Shown one piece after another: positions 43,856 through 53,248 of a stretch of 64,000 nucleotides of DNA. Each line of letters begins with the position of its first letter. Within the stretch, counting starts at the first letter, position 1. The position numbers and the translations under genes are program-made. The DNA is from Paracoccaceae bacterium. GTDB lineage: Bacteria; Pseudomonadota; Alphaproteobacteria; Rhodobacterales; Rhodobacteraceae. The stretch is taken from NCBI GenBank assembly GCA_021647745.1, contig JAKIUB010000014.1:3772-67771 (forward strand). Reading direction: 5' to 3'. Under the pieces are notes generated by a model. It saw only the letters and a list, made by a program, of their open reading frames with translations. It was not told the DNA's origin and searched no databases.

Positions 43856-44797
43856 ATGAACGATCTTTCGAATCTATTCGCAAGCGCCGCCGGACCGGCA
43901 ATTGCGCTGGTGTTCTTTGCTGTAATTCTGATCTGGATGACAGTAAAAACCGTGCCGCAAGGCGAGGAATGGACGGTAGAGCGCTTTGGCCGCTATACCC
44001 GCACCTTGCCGCCCGGGCTGCGCTTTCTGGTGCCGATTGTGGATAAGGTCGGGGCCAAGATCAACATGATGGAGACCGTGCTCGACATCAATTCCCAAGA
44101 GGTGATCACCAAAGACAACGCCATGGTGGTGGCCGATGCGATCGCGTTTTATCAGGTGGTGGATGCGGCGCAAGCGGCTTATGAGGTTCGCGATCTGGAG
44201 CGCGCCTTGCGTAACCTTTCCATGACCAATATCCGCTCGGTAATCGGCTCGATGGACCTTGATGAAAGCCTTTCCAACCGCGATATGATCAACTCCCGCC
44301 TGCTCGGGGTGATCGACGAGGCCTCCCAGAGCTGGGGGGTGAAGGTGACACGGGTCGAGATCAAGGACCTCGCGCCACCGGCAGATATCAACGAGGCGAT
44401 GGCCCGGCAAATGAAGGCCGAGCGCACCAAGCGCGCCGATATTTTGCAGGCCGAGGGCCACAAGCAGGCCGCGATTCTAAAAGCCGAAGGCGAGCGCGAA
44501 AGCCAGATCCGCGAAGCTGAAGGCCGGCGCGAGGCGGCCTTTTTGGATGCCGAGGCCCGCGAGCGTGGTGCCGAGGCCGAGGCCAAGGCAACCCAGATGG
44601 TCTCCAAGGCTATTGCCGAGGGCGACATTCAGGCGATCAACTATTTTGTTGCCAATAAATACACCGAAGCGCTGCGCGATATTGCCGCCTCGCCCAACTC
44701 CAAAACCGTGATGATCCCGCTGGAAGCCACTGGCTTGCTTGGCTCCATTGCCGGTATTGCCGACATAGCCAAGGCCGTCACCGGAAAGGAAAAGTAG
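43856..44797 (+). CDS. SPFH/stomatin-prohibitin family membrane protein (QmcA-like)
   Basis: 313 aa from ATG 43856 (TTGGAG upstream); an upstream in-frame start at 43796 lies in A/T-rich leader. N-terminal membrane helix (PAIALVFFAVILIWMTV), then the SPFH domain: VPQGEEWTVERFGRYTRTLPPGLRFLVPIVDKV, MMETVLDINSQEVITKDNAMVVADAIAFYQV, RSVIGSMDLDESLSNRDMIN, then a Glu/Ala-rich coiled coil (ILKAEGERESQIREAEGRREAAFLDAEARERGAEAEAKA). These proteins form membrane microdomain scaffolds and act with FtsH. The next gene, NfeD, is its usual partner. Confidence 0.93.
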   Translation: MNDLSNLFASAAGPAIALVFFAVILIWMTVKTVPQGEEWTVERFGRYTRTLPPGLRFLVPIVDKVGAKINMMETVLDINSQEVITKDNAMVVADAIAFYQVVDAAQAAYEVRDLERALRNLSMTNIRSVIGSMDLDESLSNRDMINSRLLGVIDEASQSWGVKVTRVEIKDLAPPADINEAMARQMKAERTKRADILQAEGHKQAAILKAEGERESQIREAEGRREAAFLDAEARERGAEAEAKATQMVSKAIAEGDIQAINYFVANKYTEALRDIAASPNSKTVMIPLEATGLLGSIAGIADIAKAVTGKEK

Positions 44798-45265
44798 ATG
44801 GTCGACTTCTTTCTCTGGGTGGGGGAGGCCAGCCCGTGGCTGTGGCTGGCGCTCGGGATAGCGCTTTTGGCGCTTGAAATCCTGGCGCCCTCATTTGTGC
44901 TGATCTGGCCCGGCCTTGCGGCGATGGTTATGGCGCTGCTTGCGTGGCTGGCGCCAAGGTTTTCCGGCGAGGCAACGCTGGCGCTATTTGCCGGCCTGAG
45001 CATCGCGCTGCTCTTTGGCGGGCGGGCTTTGATGGCACGGATAGATCAGGCCGAGCCACAATCCATCCTGAACGCCAGAGGCAAAAATATGGTTGGGCGC
45101 AAGGCCAGGGTGTTGAGCGTCAGCGGACCGCAGGGCAAGGTCGAGATAGACGGTGTGCAATGGCCCGCCACCTGGGAAGATGGCACCAGCCCCGAAGTCG
45201 GCAGCTGGGTGCTCATCACTCAAAGCACAGGATTAATTCTGTCGGCGACCTCGCCGCAAAGGTGA
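44798..45265 (+). CDS. NfeD family membrane protein
   Basis: 155 aa, ATG directly after the SPFH stop. Membrane helices at about residues 15-34, 35-52 and 60-76, then a C-terminal OB-fold NfeD domain (GRKARVLSVSGPQGKVEIDGVQWPATWED, GSWVLITQSTGLILSATSP). NfeD proteins pair with stomatin/QmcA-type SPFH proteins in membrane quality control. The short type without the ClpP-like protease domain. Confidence 0.92.
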   Translation: MVDFFLWVGEASPWLWLALGIALLALEILAPSFVLIWPGLAAMVMALLAWLAPRFSGEATLALFAGLSIALLFGGRALMARIDQAEPQSILNARGKNMVGRKARVLSVSGPQGKVEIDGVQWPATWEDGTSPEVGSWVLITQSTGLILSATSPQR

Positions 45266-45325
45266 TTGAAACCTAAAGGCCCATATGTTACATATTAACG
45301 AAATTATAACCATTTTTTGGGTATC

Positions 45326-46366
45326 ATGTTTAAAAGTGTGCTTTTTTATACTCTTAGTATATTTGCCGTAGCTATAAGCGCGGCAAGCGCCGCAGAGGAT
45401 TGCGATCGGTATACAGTCATGCGCGGGGATACTCTCCGCACGATCTCCGAACGCTATTATGGTACACGAGAGCTTTCTTCGGTTATTTATGGTGCCAATA
45501 TCGGCACTGTCGGCAAAGACCCCAATACTATCGAAATAGGCATGTCCCTGGCTATTCCTTGTCGTGATGGCTTTATGCCGCCGTTGCCCGGCGCGTTTTC
45601 AACTATCACCGAACCGCGGGAAGCCAATGGCCAAAGCCCCGCGCCGCAGTTTTTGGCCAAGAGCGGTGGTGCCGCTTTCATGAGCCAGAATGGCAATGGT
45701 GTCATTCCGGACATCCTTGCCGCCGCGCTGCGCAAAGGTGGCTATCGCGATAGTCTGGAAATGGAACGCCCCGCAAACAGCGACACAATATTGCGGCTTG
45801 CGGCCATGGAAGCTAGCACCTTGCTCTCCTTTCCATGGATCAAGCCCGATTGCGACACCCCCTCTCATCTTTCCGCGCAGTCAACCGATCTGTGCAAAAA
45901 TTTCGTGTTTTCCGATCCGCTTTTCGAAACCACGCTAGGGCTGTTTACCCGGGCAGATGCGGCCCAGACCACCTCCACCTCTGCCAGTGATCTTTCGGGC
46001 AGCCGTTTTTGCCTGCCACAGTTTCATTCCGACACCCTGCTGCGCAGCATGGGGCTTACTGTGGAAGCAGAAGATATCACTCGCGCGCCGGATTTTAACA
46101 CCTGCGTCACTGGCCTGCTCTCGGGAATGTATAATGTGATCGTCGCTGATTACCAAAGCTATAGCACATTTTATCGCGGACATCCGGCCGAGGTTGTTGA
46201 TATTTCGCTGTTTGCCCGTCAGGTTACGCTGCATGCCGTGGCCTATAGGAAAAACCCCGATGCACTATCGGTGCTGCAAATCGCCAATTCCGGCCTCGAG
46301 CAGATCATGGCATCCGGCGAGTGGTTCGGTATTGTACAAGAACACCTGTCACCCCGCACGAACTAG
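45326..46366 (+). CDS. Periplasmic LysM protein with a solute-binding-protein-like domain
   Basis: 346 aa from ATG 45326. Signal peptide ending AISAASAAEDC (cleavage near residue 24). A LysM domain follows (YTVMRGDTLRTISERYYGTRELSSVIYGANIGTV..EIGMSLAIPC) for peptidoglycan binding. Residues about 120-340 resemble a type 3 periplasmic solute-binding fold (ILRLAAMEASTLLSFPWIKPDCD, FSDPLFETTLGLFTR, FNTCVTGLLSGMYNVIVADYQS, ARQVTLHAVAYRKNPDAL). The fusion is known in Rhodobacterales but its role is not. Alternative upstream TTG at 45317. Confidence 0.8.
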   Translation: MFKSVLFYTLSIFAVAISAASAAEDCDRYTVMRGDTLRTISERYYGTRELSSVIYGANIGTVGKDPNTIEIGMSLAIPCRDGFMPPLPGAFSTITEPREANGQSPAPQFLAKSGGAAFMSQNGNGVIPDILAAALRKGGYRDSLEMERPANSDTILRLAAMEASTLLSFPWIKPDCDTPSHLSAQSTDLCKNFVFSDPLFETTLGLFTRADAAQTTSTSASDLSGSRFCLPQFHSDTLLRSMGLTVEAEDITRAPDFNTCVTGLLSGMYNVIVADYQSYSTFYRGHPAEVVDISLFARQVTLHAVAYRKNPDALSVLQIANSGLEQIMASGEWFGIVQEHLSPRTN

Positions 46367-46378
46367 TTTTGCAAGCCG

Positions 46379-46918
46379 CTATGAACGTGCTTCCGGCACC
46401 ATACGGCTGAGCTGCTCTATATCCCCGTCACGAATACCAAGCTCGGCCAAGTGGCGGGCGGTATTGTGCAGGTAGGCGCAATTGTGGCCTGCCGAACCAC
46501 TGGCACGAGCGATCACCTCTGCCTGTTCAGACAGCCCCAGCCCGCCCGCATATTGGCTATGGTCACGATCAACAACATAGCAAAGCGCCAAGACCTCGCG
46601 CCCGTCGGTGAGCCGCACCGAATGCTGCTCTTCCATATAGGCCGCCGAGACCAGCTCGCGCCCGCGCAGATAATCATGCGCCGAGCGCGCCAAACTGGGC
46701 GACACATAATAGGCCACACCACCACAGCTGGCACCGACCTTTTTCTCTAGCGCTAAAACCAGGCCGGGGGCGTCTGTTGTGCCGCGGTAATGCACTGACC
46801 ACATGCAAAAGCCGCGATGAAAGCCGCGAAGGGCCGCCAGCTGGCGCTCCGCATATTCAAACCCCGGCTTCCAGATCAGTGATCCGTAGCCAAACACCCA
46901 CAACCCGTTTTCATACAT
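46379..46918 (-). CDS. Gamma-glutamylcyclotransferase (ChaC family)
   Basis: 179 aa from ATG 46918 (a longer frame begins at 46996). ChaC motifs: LWVFGYGSLIWKPGFEY for gamma-glutamyl binding, FHRGFCMWSVHYRGT, and the catalytic Glu in LRGRELVSAAYMEEQHSVRL. It cleaves glutathione to 5-oxoproline and Cys-Gly. GGAGG lies about 11 nt upstream of the ATG. Convergent with the LysM gene. Confidence 0.9.
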   Translation of the reverse strand: MYENGLWVFGYGSLIWKPGFEYAERQLAALRGFHRGFCMWSVHYRGTTDAPGLVLALEKKVGASCGGVAYYVSPSLARSAHDYLRGRELVSAAYMEEQHSVRLTDGREVLALCYVVDRDHSQYAGGLGLSEQAEVIARASGSAGHNCAYLHNTARHLAELGIRDGDIEQLSRMVPEARS

Positions 46919-46997
46919 TGTAATTGCCGCCTCCCCCGCACTTATGATAACATGGAGAAAATACAGACGAAACCCCAATAAACTATGGGAGTCCAAA

Positions 46998-47984
46998 ATG
47001 AAATGGCTATTGAAACTGGTTGTTGTTGCCGCGATTGTATGGAGCGGTTATTGGTATATCGGGGCGCAGACGCAAGAAAAGCTCTATGCCAGCCTGCTTG
47101 AAAACAGCCGCGCCGAAGGCTGGACAGCCGAGAGCGGCAACCTCGGCGTTGCCGGCTTCCCCTCCCGCTTTGACACAACCCTGACCGATCTGAATTTTGC
47201 CACGCCGGACGGAGACTGGGGCTGGCGCGGCGAAAAGATCCAGATTATCGCGCAATCTTATCAGCCCAACCATATTGTGATGTCGTGGTCTGGCACGCAG
47301 GTGGTGGATACACCGGCAGGTAGTGCGACTATCACCAGCGAAATGCTGCGGGCCAGCATTGTGGTTGCGCCCAAGGTGGCGCTGCCGCTCTCTCGCCTCC
47401 AGCTTGAGGGACAGAGGCTGGAGCTTGAGGATACACACTGGCAGGCAAAAATCGAAACCCTCAACCTCGCCCTTTTTCAGGAGGAAGACACGCCCCGCCG
47501 CTACCGCCTCGGGGCCAACCTTACCAATATCACCCCGCCGGACAGCACCAGCTCGTTCATTGGAGGAGGCACATATTTACCCGAGATAATCGAGCGCATC
47601 CACCTTTCCGCCCTGTTGGATTTTGATGGTGATATCAACCGCGAGGCCCTAGACAGCCGGCAGCCGCCAAAACCTGTCAGCGCAATAATTGAAACGGCTA
47701 CGATCATTTGGGGCAGCTCGGAACTGAGTATATCAGGCGAATTAAAACGGGCAGATAACGGCTATGTCGAGGGGCAACTCGCCTTCGAGGTCAAGGGCTG
47801 GCAGCCTCTTTTTGATGTGTTCAAACAGGCAAGCAGCCTTACCACCACCGAAAAAATCACACTGCGGCGGGCGCTGGATAGCGCTGCCGGTGGCGGAAAT
47901 CTGGCTTTCACGCTGGTGCTTGATAACGGAGAGGCCAGAATTGGGCCGTTTATCGTCGGGCCGGCGCCGGTCTATCCTTTTTGA
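46998..47984 (+). CDS. DUF2125 family membrane-anchored protein
   Basis: 328 aa from ATG 46998 (GGGAGT upstream). One N-terminal membrane helix KWLLKLVVVAAIVWSGYWYIGAQ, then LLENSRAEGWTAESGNLGVAGFPSRFDTTLTDLNFA, the DUF2125 start pattern; the rest is beta-rich and ends VGPAPVYPF. Probably periplasmic, AsmA/YdgA-like in style. Function unknown. Confidence 0.85.
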   Translation: MKWLLKLVVVAAIVWSGYWYIGAQTQEKLYASLLENSRAEGWTAESGNLGVAGFPSRFDTTLTDLNFATPDGDWGWRGEKIQIIAQSYQPNHIVMSWSGTQVVDTPAGSATITSEMLRASIVVAPKVALPLSRLQLEGQRLELEDTHWQAKIETLNLALFQEEDTPRRYRLGANLTNITPPDSTSSFIGGGTYLPEIIERIHLSALLDFDGDINREALDSRQPPKPVSAIIETATIIWGSSELSISGELKRADNGYVEGQLAFEVKGWQPLFDVFKQASSLTTTEKITLRRALDSAAGGGNLAFTLVLDNGEARIGPFIVGPAPVYPF

Positions 47985-48012
47985 CACCGGCTAACGCATT
48001 GATCACCGTGCC

Positions 48013-48468
48013 TCAAAGCAAAAAAGGAAAGCCCCCTTCATGCTGCAAAAGCGCTATCTTGCTTTCCAACCCGCCAAGGCCGGAAAAACCACCAAGACCG
48101 GTTTTGGACAGCACCCTGTGGCAAGGGATAAGCAGGGGGATCGGGTTTGCGCCGCAGGCCTGCCCGACAGGCTGGGCTGGGCAACCAAGCGCAGCGGCGA
48201 TCTGGCCATAGGACATGGTTTCACCGTAAGGGATGGCACGCATGGCAGCAAATACACCCTGCTGAAAGGCCGATCCTTTCGGGGCCAGTGGCAGGTCAAA
48301 CTTCTGTAGCGTGCCATCTTCATAAGCTTTGATCTGCGCCGCAGCTTCGGCAAGCAGGAGCGAAGTTTCGCCCAACAGCGGCGCTGTACCGAGCCGAAGC
48401 GCGATGATAGATGTCTCGTCCGCCTCCAGTACAAGCTGGCCAAAACGGGTATCAACGCCGATGATCAC
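48013..48468 (-). CDS. ogt: Methylated-DNA-protein-cysteine methyltransferase
   Basis: 151 aa from GTG 48468, overlapping the stop of the upstream gene as GTGA with GAGGGGCG ahead; the longer frame to 48528 is inside that gene. Active-site motif PCHRVLS with the acceptor Cys near residue 119, preceded by QQGVFAAMRAIPYGETMSYGQIAAALG and followed by GGFSGLGGLESKIALL. It directly repairs O6-alkylguanine. Coupled to the membrane cassette at 48465-55184, apparently without a functional link. Confidence 0.93.
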   Translation of the reverse strand: MIIGVDTRFGQLVLEADETSIIALRLGTAPLLGETSLLLAEAAAQIKAYEDGTLQKFDLPLAPKGSAFQQGVFAAMRAIPYGETMSYGQIAAALGCPAQPVGQACGANPIPLLIPCHRVLSKTGLGGFSGLGGLESKIALLQHEGGFPFLL

Positions 48469-50525
48469 CGCCCCTCGATGCGCCATGCCAGCAGGCTGAA
48501 AAAGGCGGCGACCAACAAATATATCCAACCAGCCGCCAAGGGTTTCAGGCGCACATCCTGCACCGTGTAGGCCCCGCGCGACACGATACCCATCCAGCCT
48601 CGGCCCGCAGCAACACGGCCCTCGCGCACCACCCGCAAGCCCGGCAGTCCTGCCTCAAGCGAAAAATTACCGCCACCGGTCGCGCTAACCATCGCGGCCA
48701 GTGGCGCCGAGGTGGCGATCGGATCGACGAACTCGACCGGCGTAACCGGACCGGTAGCCACCACGGCTTGCGCATCACCCTCGCGCAGCCGGTACACCCC
48801 GCTTTCAAGCGCCGTAAAACCCACCCGCCAGCGACCCTCGGAGATAAGCTCGAAAGCCAGCGATTGCTCGGCTCCGCTTGGAGACACAACCGTCAGCTCA
48901 CCGACTTCACCGCTCAGCATCTGGCGCTCGACCACCACTTCCATGCCGCGCGCCGCGCCGATCAGCACGTTTTCCTCCAATTCCGGCTCTTTCATCAGCC
49001 AATGCGCAAGGCGGCGCAGTAGCTCGCGCTGCGGCCCGCCGCCCTCATAGCCCCGGCTCCACAGCCAGGCCTGATCAGAGGTCAGCAGCGCCAACCGGCC
49101 CTCGCCAACCCGTGAAAGCTGCAACAGGGGGCGACCCTCCGGCCCAGCCATTACCGTATCACCTTCCAGCGGATCAACCTCGACAATCCGCATCCAGCGG
49201 CCCCATGTCGGATCAGCGCCATCAACCCCCTGCCCTTCCAGCCCTTGCGTTACCGGATGGCGCTTGCCGATTTCGGTCACCCTTGGCAAAAAGCCCTGCT
49301 CCAGCACGCGACCCGTAGGCGCGGCAGGCAAAATGGCACGCAGCGGCGAACGATACAGGCTTTCGGCACTGGCAAATGATGGGCCAGAGGCGATCAGCAC
49401 CGCCCCCCCGTCGCTCACATAATTGGCAACATTTTCAATATAAACCTGCGGCAGCACTCCTTGGCGGCGAAAACGGTCAAAGATAATCAGATCAAAATCG
49501 TCGATCTTTTCGGTAAACAGCTCCTGCGTTGGAAAGGCAATCAACGACATTTCCTCGTAAGGCACCCCGTCCTGCTTTTCGGGAGAGCGCAGGATGGTAA
49601 AATGCACCAGATCAACCGAGGCATCAGCCTTCAGCAGGTTGCGCCATGTGCGCTCTCCAGCATAAGGCTCACCCGATATCAGCAGCACCCGCAAGCGGTC
49701 GCGCACCCCGTTGACGCTCAAAATGGTGCGGTTGTTCAGGCCGGTCAGCTCGCCTTCCATCTCCGGCGTGCGGACCTCCAGCAGGTTGATACCGGCATGG
49801 TTGATGGTCAGGTTTAGCGGCACATCGGCATTGAGCGGGAGATCGATCACCTGCTCCCGCCCGCCGTCAATGGTAGCGATCACCCTTGCCATCCCGTTTG
49901 CATCAGGGGCCGCGCCCTTGTCCTCGATCCGCAATACCAACTGCACCTCTTCGCCGACAATCCCGAAAGCGGGGGCGGTTTTCACAATAATCGAGCGGTC
50001 CCAGTCCGTCGCTTCACCCGTCAGTAATTGCTGCACCGGGGCAGCAGGCAGATACGGGGTGCCGGCATCCGCGACCACCCCGTCCGTGAGCAAAAACACC
50101 CCCGACAGCCGATCTGCCGAAATGCTGCCGGCGGCCTCGCGCAGAGCCTCGACCAATAGCGTGCCATCGCGGCCTGCATCTTCAACTCGCCGCAAAACCA
50201 CCTCGGGCGGGTTTGGCAAGGCCGCCAGCGCAGCTTGCAGACCCGCCAGCGCAGTGGCGGTTTGCTCTGGCCGCACGGTCAGGGTTTGAGACGAGGTTTC
50301 ATCTACCACAATGACCACTGCATCGGTTTCAGGTATGCGGTTTTCTTCGCGCCAAAGCGGGTTGGCCAGCGCCAGCGCCAGCGCAACCAGCGCCAGCGTG
50401 CGCAACCACCAGCCCTTTAGCCCGCGCCACGCGGCAAAGCCCAGTAACAACGCTGCCACGGCAAAAACTGTAGCCAAAAGCCATAGCGGCAGCATCGGAT
50501 CAAAAGCGATGGAGGTGGTGTTCAT
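48465..50525 (-). CDS. Membrane protein with a glutamine-amidotransferase-like (class I fold) domain
   Basis: 686 aa. Two N-terminal membrane helices (LPLWLLATVFAVAALLLGF, WLRTLALVALALALANPLW) and one at the C-terminus (WIYLLVAAFFSLLAW), with most of the chain outside the cytoplasm. Residues about 70-180 look like a vWA-type fold (DAVVIVVDETSSQT, GVFLLTDGVVADAG). The middle has a GATase1-like part (LIIFDRFRRQGVLPQVYIENVANYVSDGGAVLIASG) without a catalytic Cys-His pair that I can see. Typical third member of DUF58-BatA gene sets. Overlaps the upstream gene by 4 nt. Confidence 0.8.
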   Translation of the reverse strand: MNTTSIAFDPMLPLWLLATVFAVAALLLGFAAWRGLKGWWLRTLALVALALALANPLWREENRIPETDAVVIVVDETSSQTLTVRPEQTATALAGLQAALAALPNPPEVVLRRVEDAGRDGTLLVEALREAAGSISADRLSGVFLLTDGVVADAGTPYLPAAPVQQLLTGEATDWDRSIIVKTAPAFGIVGEEVQLVLRIEDKGAAPDANGMARVIATIDGGREQVIDLPLNADVPLNLTINHAGINLLEVRTPEMEGELTGLNNRTILSVNGVRDRLRVLLISGEPYAGERTWRNLLKADASVDLVHFTILRSPEKQDGVPYEEMSLIAFPTQELFTEKIDDFDLIIFDRFRRQGVLPQVYIENVANYVSDGGAVLIASGPSFASAESLYRSPLRAILPAAPTGRVLEQGFLPRVTEIGKRHPVTQGLEGQGVDGADPTWGRWMRIVEVDPLEGDTVMAGPEGRPLLQLSRVGEGRLALLTSDQAWLWSRGYEGGGPQRELLRRLAHWLMKEPELEENVLIGAARGMEVVVERQMLSGEVGELTVVSPSGAEQSLAFELISEGRWRVGFTALESGVYRLREGDAQAVVATGPVTPVEFVDPIATSAPLAAMVSATGGGNFSLEAGLPGLRVVREGRVAAGRGWMGIVSRGAYTVQDVRLKPLAAGWIYLLVAAFFSLLAWRIEGR

Positions 50526-53248
50526 TGCCCCAGCCTTTCAAGCAGCGCCGGTATATGCACCTGATCGGATTTATAATTGCCTGTCATCACATACATGATC
50601 AGGTTAACCCCGAAGCGCTTGGCCAGCTCGCGCTGCCGATCGCCCCGCGTGCCGGTCCCCACCGGATACATCGGCCTGCCGTTTTCATTCAGCGCCCAGG
50701 CACTGGCAAAATCGTTAGAGCCGATCACCACAGGTGTGACGCCATCATTAAGGTTGCGAAAAGGAGCGCCCTCGGTCGTGGTCAGGTTGCTGGGAGCCTC
50801 GACCCACAGCTCGCCCTTGTTCCAGCGCCCCGGAAACACCTCCAGCAGATAAAACGAGCGCCCGAGCACATGATCCGGTTCTATCGGGGAAAGAGGCGGG
50901 ATTTCAAGCTGCGCGGTCAGGCGCTGCAGCGCCGCCCCGTTGATAGAGCCAGCGCCAAGCTGGGCATCGCGGGTGTCAAACAGGATCATCCCGCCATTGC
51001 GCAGATAGCTGTTAACCTTGCCCGCAGCTTGCGGCGAAAGCGTGGTCTGCAGATCTGAAACCGGCCAATACAGAAAGGGAATAAGCGATATATCATCGCG
51101 CTCTATATCAACCGAAATCGGATCTACCGGCTCGATCGAGGTGCGCTCGAACAGGGTGCGAGACAGGCCGTAAAGACCGGCGCGCGATATTTCGTCGGTG
51201 CGGCTGTCGCCGGTCAGCACATAGGCAAGCACGGTGTTGTTGGCGGCCAGCAAAGCACGGGCATCAGTGGTTTCCTGTGCGTCGGCCTGCGGGGCAATAC
51301 CCAGCATTAGCCCCACCAGCGCCACCTGTGCGCCGCCTCTTAGCCGCCCCGAGATGAACAGCGAGGCCATGATATCCAGCGCTAAAAGCGCAAATGCCAG
51401 CAACAAAAGCAATGGCTTTAGCGGGGTTTCGGGGCGGGTATCAAAACCCTCGACCACAACATTTGCAGGCAGGCCATATAGCGCCATTGGCAGGGTTTCC
51501 TCGCTCAAAAGGTTCACCGCCACCTCACGCTCGTTGCTTTGATAATACCCTGGCGGGGTAGTGGCATTACGCTCGCCTTTGCCCAGCACTTCACCGCTGA
51601 CCGCTTGCGCGGGCGCGGCATCCACCAGATTACCAAACCCGTCCAGCGCGCGGACCAGCAGCCAGTTTTGCCCCGCCAGCTCGTCAGCCGCAGCCGCACC
51701 GCCACGCGCACTAACCGACAGCCGCGTCAACATATCGACAAACAACCCCGATAGCGGCAGGTTCGACCATTCGGCATTGGCGGTGACATGAAATAGCACG
51801 ATCCGGCCCTGCCCATGGCGCGTGGCCGTGACCAGCGGTGTGCCATCTTCCAGTGCGGCCATCACCTTGCCCGCCAAATCAGGGCCGGGCTGAGCCAATA
51901 CCTGCGCAAACACCTCTACATCATCAGGCGGCACCAGACCGGCAAAGGGGCTGTCATTACCAAAAGGACGCAGGCGTTTGGGGGTTGCCCATGTCATCGC
52001 GCCGCCCAGTTGGCGGCCACCGGCGCGCAGTTGCACCGGCAATAGCGGGTCAACCGTGGCGATATCCCGCGAGGCCGAGGCCAGCCGCGGGCCAGCAAAG
52101 CGCAGCAGGGTGCCGCCAGCTTCAACCCAGTCGAGCACACGGGTGGTTTCATCATCTGGAAGGCTGGTAACATCGGCCAGTATCAGCACATCCGGCACTG
52201 CCAAAAGCAGCTCGTCCAGCGTACCGCGAATGACTTGTGATGACGGCTCCAGCGCTTTTTTAAGGTAAAACAGCGGATCCACCAGTTGCGGGCCTTCCTG
52301 GCTATCGCGCGGGGTATAAAGCGCCACTTTGCGCCGGATCAGCCCGCTATCGGCCAGTACCACTCCGCCCGCCGAAGCCCCCGTGCCCAGCGCGATACGG
52401 GTGATACGGTTGCGTAGCTCGAAAGGCATGTCAAATATCGCCAGTGTATCTGTTTCACCAGCGGTGAACCGAGCATCGCTGCGCCATAATACCTGCTCTA
52501 CCCCGTCAGGCGCAGGGCCAATGGCCAAAAGCGGCACACTGATGGCCCCGACGCTATCAACCCGGTGCACAGGAACAAGCAACTGCTCACCCTCGATCCG
52601 CGCCGGCAATAAGGATAGTGCAGGCGACGGGCTGGAGACCACGCTTAGCGCCCCTTGTTTTTGCAGGGCTTTGGCCAGCGGCCCGGCATCATTCATACCG
52701 TCAGACAGCCAGATGGTCTGAAACGGTTCTTGCGGGTTTTGTACCAGCCAGTCAGCAAAGGCGGCGCGATCAGGGGTATAGGGTGCAGGTGTCAGGCTTT
52801 GCACAATCGGCATCAGATCAGACGCAGCGGCAAAGCCAAGGTCGCCCTCGGCAGGCAAGGGGGCTGTGAGAAGGCGCAGGGCCACGGGGCGGGTAGAGGA
52901 CGCCAGAATTGCCTCGACCTTGGAAAGCCGCGCCTGCCAATCGGGCGCACTGGCCCAGCCGCCATCAAGCAGCACCAAAAGCCGCGCATCACTAACGGTT
53001 TTGGCACGCGGATTCAGCACCGGCTCGGCAAAGGCGATAATCGCGGCAGCCAGCGCGGTAAGGCGCAACAAAAGCAACCACCACGGGGTGTGATCAGGGG
53101 TGCTTTCGGGGTCTTTCAGGCCTAAAAGCAGCTGCACACCCGGAAAGCGGCGGCGCGAGGGCGCAGGGGGCACCGCACGCAGCAACCACCATAAAAGCGG
53201 CAGCGCCAGCAAGCCAAGCAATATGGCGGGGGAAAGGAACCCGATCAT
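50522..53248 (-). CDS. DUF4159 membrane protein with N-terminal BatA domain
   Basis: 908 aa. BatA-like N-terminus (FLSPAILLGLLALPLLWWLLRAVPPAPSRRRFPGVQLL, then a second helix WLLLLRLTALAAAIIAFAEPVL) and vWA-like part (LLVLLDGGWASAPDW). A late membrane helix pair (LLLLLAFALLALDIMASLFISG) leads into the DUF4159 domain (ISLIPFLYWPVSDLQ, YLRNGGMILFDTRDAQLGAG, LEVFPGRWNKGELWVEA, LNLIMYVMTGNYKSDQVH style end). Conserved in alphaproteobacteria beside MoxR and DUF58. Function unknown; probably envelope-related. Confidence 0.87.
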   Translation of the reverse strand: MIGFLSPAILLGLLALPLLWWLLRAVPPAPSRRRFPGVQLLLGLKDPESTPDHTPWWLLLLRLTALAAAIIAFAEPVLNPRAKTVSDARLLVLLDGGWASAPDWQARLSKVEAILASSTRPVALRLLTAPLPAEGDLGFAAASDLMPIVQSLTPAPYTPDRAAFADWLVQNPQEPFQTIWLSDGMNDAGPLAKALQKQGALSVVSSPSPALSLLPARIEGEQLLVPVHRVDSVGAISVPLLAIGPAPDGVEQVLWRSDARFTAGETDTLAIFDMPFELRNRITRIALGTGASAGGVVLADSGLIRRKVALYTPRDSQEGPQLVDPLFYLKKALEPSSQVIRGTLDELLLAVPDVLILADVTSLPDDETTRVLDWVEAGGTLLRFAGPRLASASRDIATVDPLLPVQLRAGGRQLGGAMTWATPKRLRPFGNDSPFAGLVPPDDVEVFAQVLAQPGPDLAGKVMAALEDGTPLVTATRHGQGRIVLFHVTANAEWSNLPLSGLFVDMLTRLSVSARGGAAAADELAGQNWLLVRALDGFGNLVDAAPAQAVSGEVLGKGERNATTPPGYYQSNEREVAVNLLSEETLPMALYGLPANVVVEGFDTRPETPLKPLLLLLAFALLALDIMASLFISGRLRGGAQVALVGLMLGIAPQADAQETTDARALLAANNTVLAYVLTGDSRTDEISRAGLYGLSRTLFERTSIEPVDPISVDIERDDISLIPFLYWPVSDLQTTLSPQAAGKVNSYLRNGGMILFDTRDAQLGAGSINGAALQRLTAQLEIPPLSPIEPDHVLGRSFYLLEVFPGRWNKGELWVEAPSNLTTTEGAPFRNLNDGVTPVVIGSNDFASAWALNENGRPMYPVGTGTRGDRQRELAKRFGVNLIMYVMTGNYKSDQVHIPALLERLGQ

